Positions 63,492 through 64,000 of a DNA stretch of 64,000 nt are shown here, in pieces; position 1 is the stretch's first letter, and every line of letters starts with the position of its first letter. Location of the stretch: positions 311,859 to 375,858 of the forward strand of contig NZ_LMDJ01000001.1 in assembly GCF_001425045.1 (NCBI RefSeq), in the 5' to 3' direction. The stretch comes from Massilia sp. Root351. GTDB lineage: Bacteria > Pseudomonadota > Gammaproteobacteria > Burkholderiales > Burkholderiaceae_D. The notes below the pieces were generated by a model. That model was given only the letters and a program-made list of their open reading frames with translations. It was not told the origin of the DNA and did not search any database. The position numbers and the translations under genes are program-made.

Positions 63492-63517
63492 AACATATGA
63501 ATAGGTGTTCACATGTT
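63492..63517. promoter_or_regulatory. 12-2-12 operator of the ArsR/SmtB regulator
   Basis: Two 12-base arms (AACATATGAATA and TGTTCACATGTT) with GG between match in 10 of 12 places as an inverted repeat. This is the classical form of SmtB/ArsR operators. It is 6 bases upstream of the regulator start. Confidence 0.85.
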
Positions 63518-63536
63518 AGCACATTACGGCGGGCGC

Positions 63537-64000
63537 TTACTTTTGCAGTTCAGCCTGGATCTGCTCGCGGGCCTTGGCGTCCAGCTTGTCGATGGCGCGG
63601 GTCAGCTTCTCGGCCTGGGCCAGCGCCGCCGCTTGCTGCACGGTCAACTGGGGCGCCGCCGCAGGCTTGCTGAACAGCGCCTGCACGCCGGTCACCAGCA
63701 ACGCGGTCAGCAGCGAGATGCCGGCGGCGGCGGCCAGCAGGCGCAGTTCGCGCGGCGTCAGCAGCGGCGACTGGGTGGCGATGGCTTGCACCGGCGCGGC
63801 CGGGGCGGGCGCGTAGCCGGCGGTGGCGGGGGCGGCCGGGCTGGCCGGGGCGCGGGCCGGCGCCAGGCCGCCGGCGGCGCGCGCCTGCTCGGCCAGCTCC
63901 TGCGAGGCGGCGTCGATGCGCGCGATGTGGCGCTCCACCGATTCGGCCAGCACCGCTTCGTTCAGCGCCACCAGCGCGAAGATGGGATCGTCGATATCGA
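63537..64000 (-). CDS. Unknown protein with one membrane span, partial
   Basis: The frame is open to the window edge, so the N-terminus is missing. The visible part starts DIDDPIFALVALNEAVLAESVERHIARI, then a Pro/Ala-rich stretch, one hydrophobic span (ELRLLAAAAGISLLTALLVTGVQALF) and a short helical tail ending AREQIQAELQK. No known family was recognised. The regulator gene follows 50 bases downstream on the same strand. Confidence 0.7.
   Translation of the reverse strand, partial: DIDDPIFALVALNEAVLAESVERHIARIDAASQELAEQARAAGGLAPARAPASPAAPATAGYAPAPAAPVQAIATQSPLLTPRELRLLAAAAGISLLTALLVTGVQALFSKPAAAPQLTVQQAAALAQAEKLTRAIDKLDAKAREQIQAELQK

Overview
The window looks like chromosomal DNA from a GC-rich betaproteobacterium, most likely an Oxalobacteraceae member of the Massilia/Duganella/Janthinobacterium type. 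This rests on codon use, on gene neighbourhoods typical of Burkholderiales (recA-recX, sucCD beside a type IV pilin, pgk-pyk-fba followed by purC-purE-purK-Sua5) and on many two-component and secreted-enzyme genes. No rRNA, tRNA, CRISPR array, prophage or insertion sequence was recognised. Coding density is very high and no gap between genes exceeds about 225 bases.

Layout. 1-365 is the end of purM. 581-2129 holds a flavodoxin-like protein and an exported crotonase-fold protein. 2164-5343 is a LysR regulator divergent from a short operon (SDR, tautomerase, DsbA-like protein, NTF2-like protein). 5333-6547 is a phosphofructokinase with residues of the pyrophosphate-dependent class. 6591-16827 is a block of five tandem, same-strand S9 (prolyl-oligopeptidase family) exported peptidase paralogues. 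The last has lost its catalytic serine (Ser to Gly). Just upstream on the same strand lie a sodium:solute symporter pair and a two-component system (16894-21507). 21668-23228 is SOS-regulated recA with recX. 23450-28402 carries a DUF2889 protein, sucCD, an FHA protein, a type IV pilin behind a clear sigma-54 promoter, and a PilZ protein. 28480-36045 has an orphan beta-propeller histidine kinase, moaC, a BepA-like protease, and several small or hydrolase genes. 36198-45123 is an AzlCD exporter followed by central carbon (pgk, pyk, fba) and purine (purC, purE, purK) genes plus Sua5. 45180-50636 is a secreted-esterase region with two paralogous alpha/beta hydrolases, a GDSL lipoprotein and an OmpW porin. 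50695-56486 holds gcdH, a flavin reductase, msrA, an HD-GYP response regulator and a hybrid kinase. 56456-64000 contains cfa, an unusual hemerythrin-PdxH fusion, tcdA, thpR, an FKBP isomerase, a cysteine synthase, a His-rich zinc exporter with its ArsR/SmtB regulator, and a partial membrane protein.

The most unusual items are: (1) the single reading frame joining a hemerythrin (HHE) domain to a complete pyridoxamine-phosphate oxidase; (2) the five-gene S9 peptidase array with one pseudo-enzyme, next to a two-component system and symporter; (3) a hydrolase lipoprotein whose proper start is one base out of frame in a T run; (4) a pilin with an Ala-Pro tail behind a sigma-54 promoter and upstream repeated palindromes; (5) a 27-bp-arm perfect palindrome next to a pentanucleotide repeat; (6) a near-perfect 12-2-12 operator in front of the zinc regulator.

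All functions are inferred from reading translated sequence and motifs. No database search was possible.
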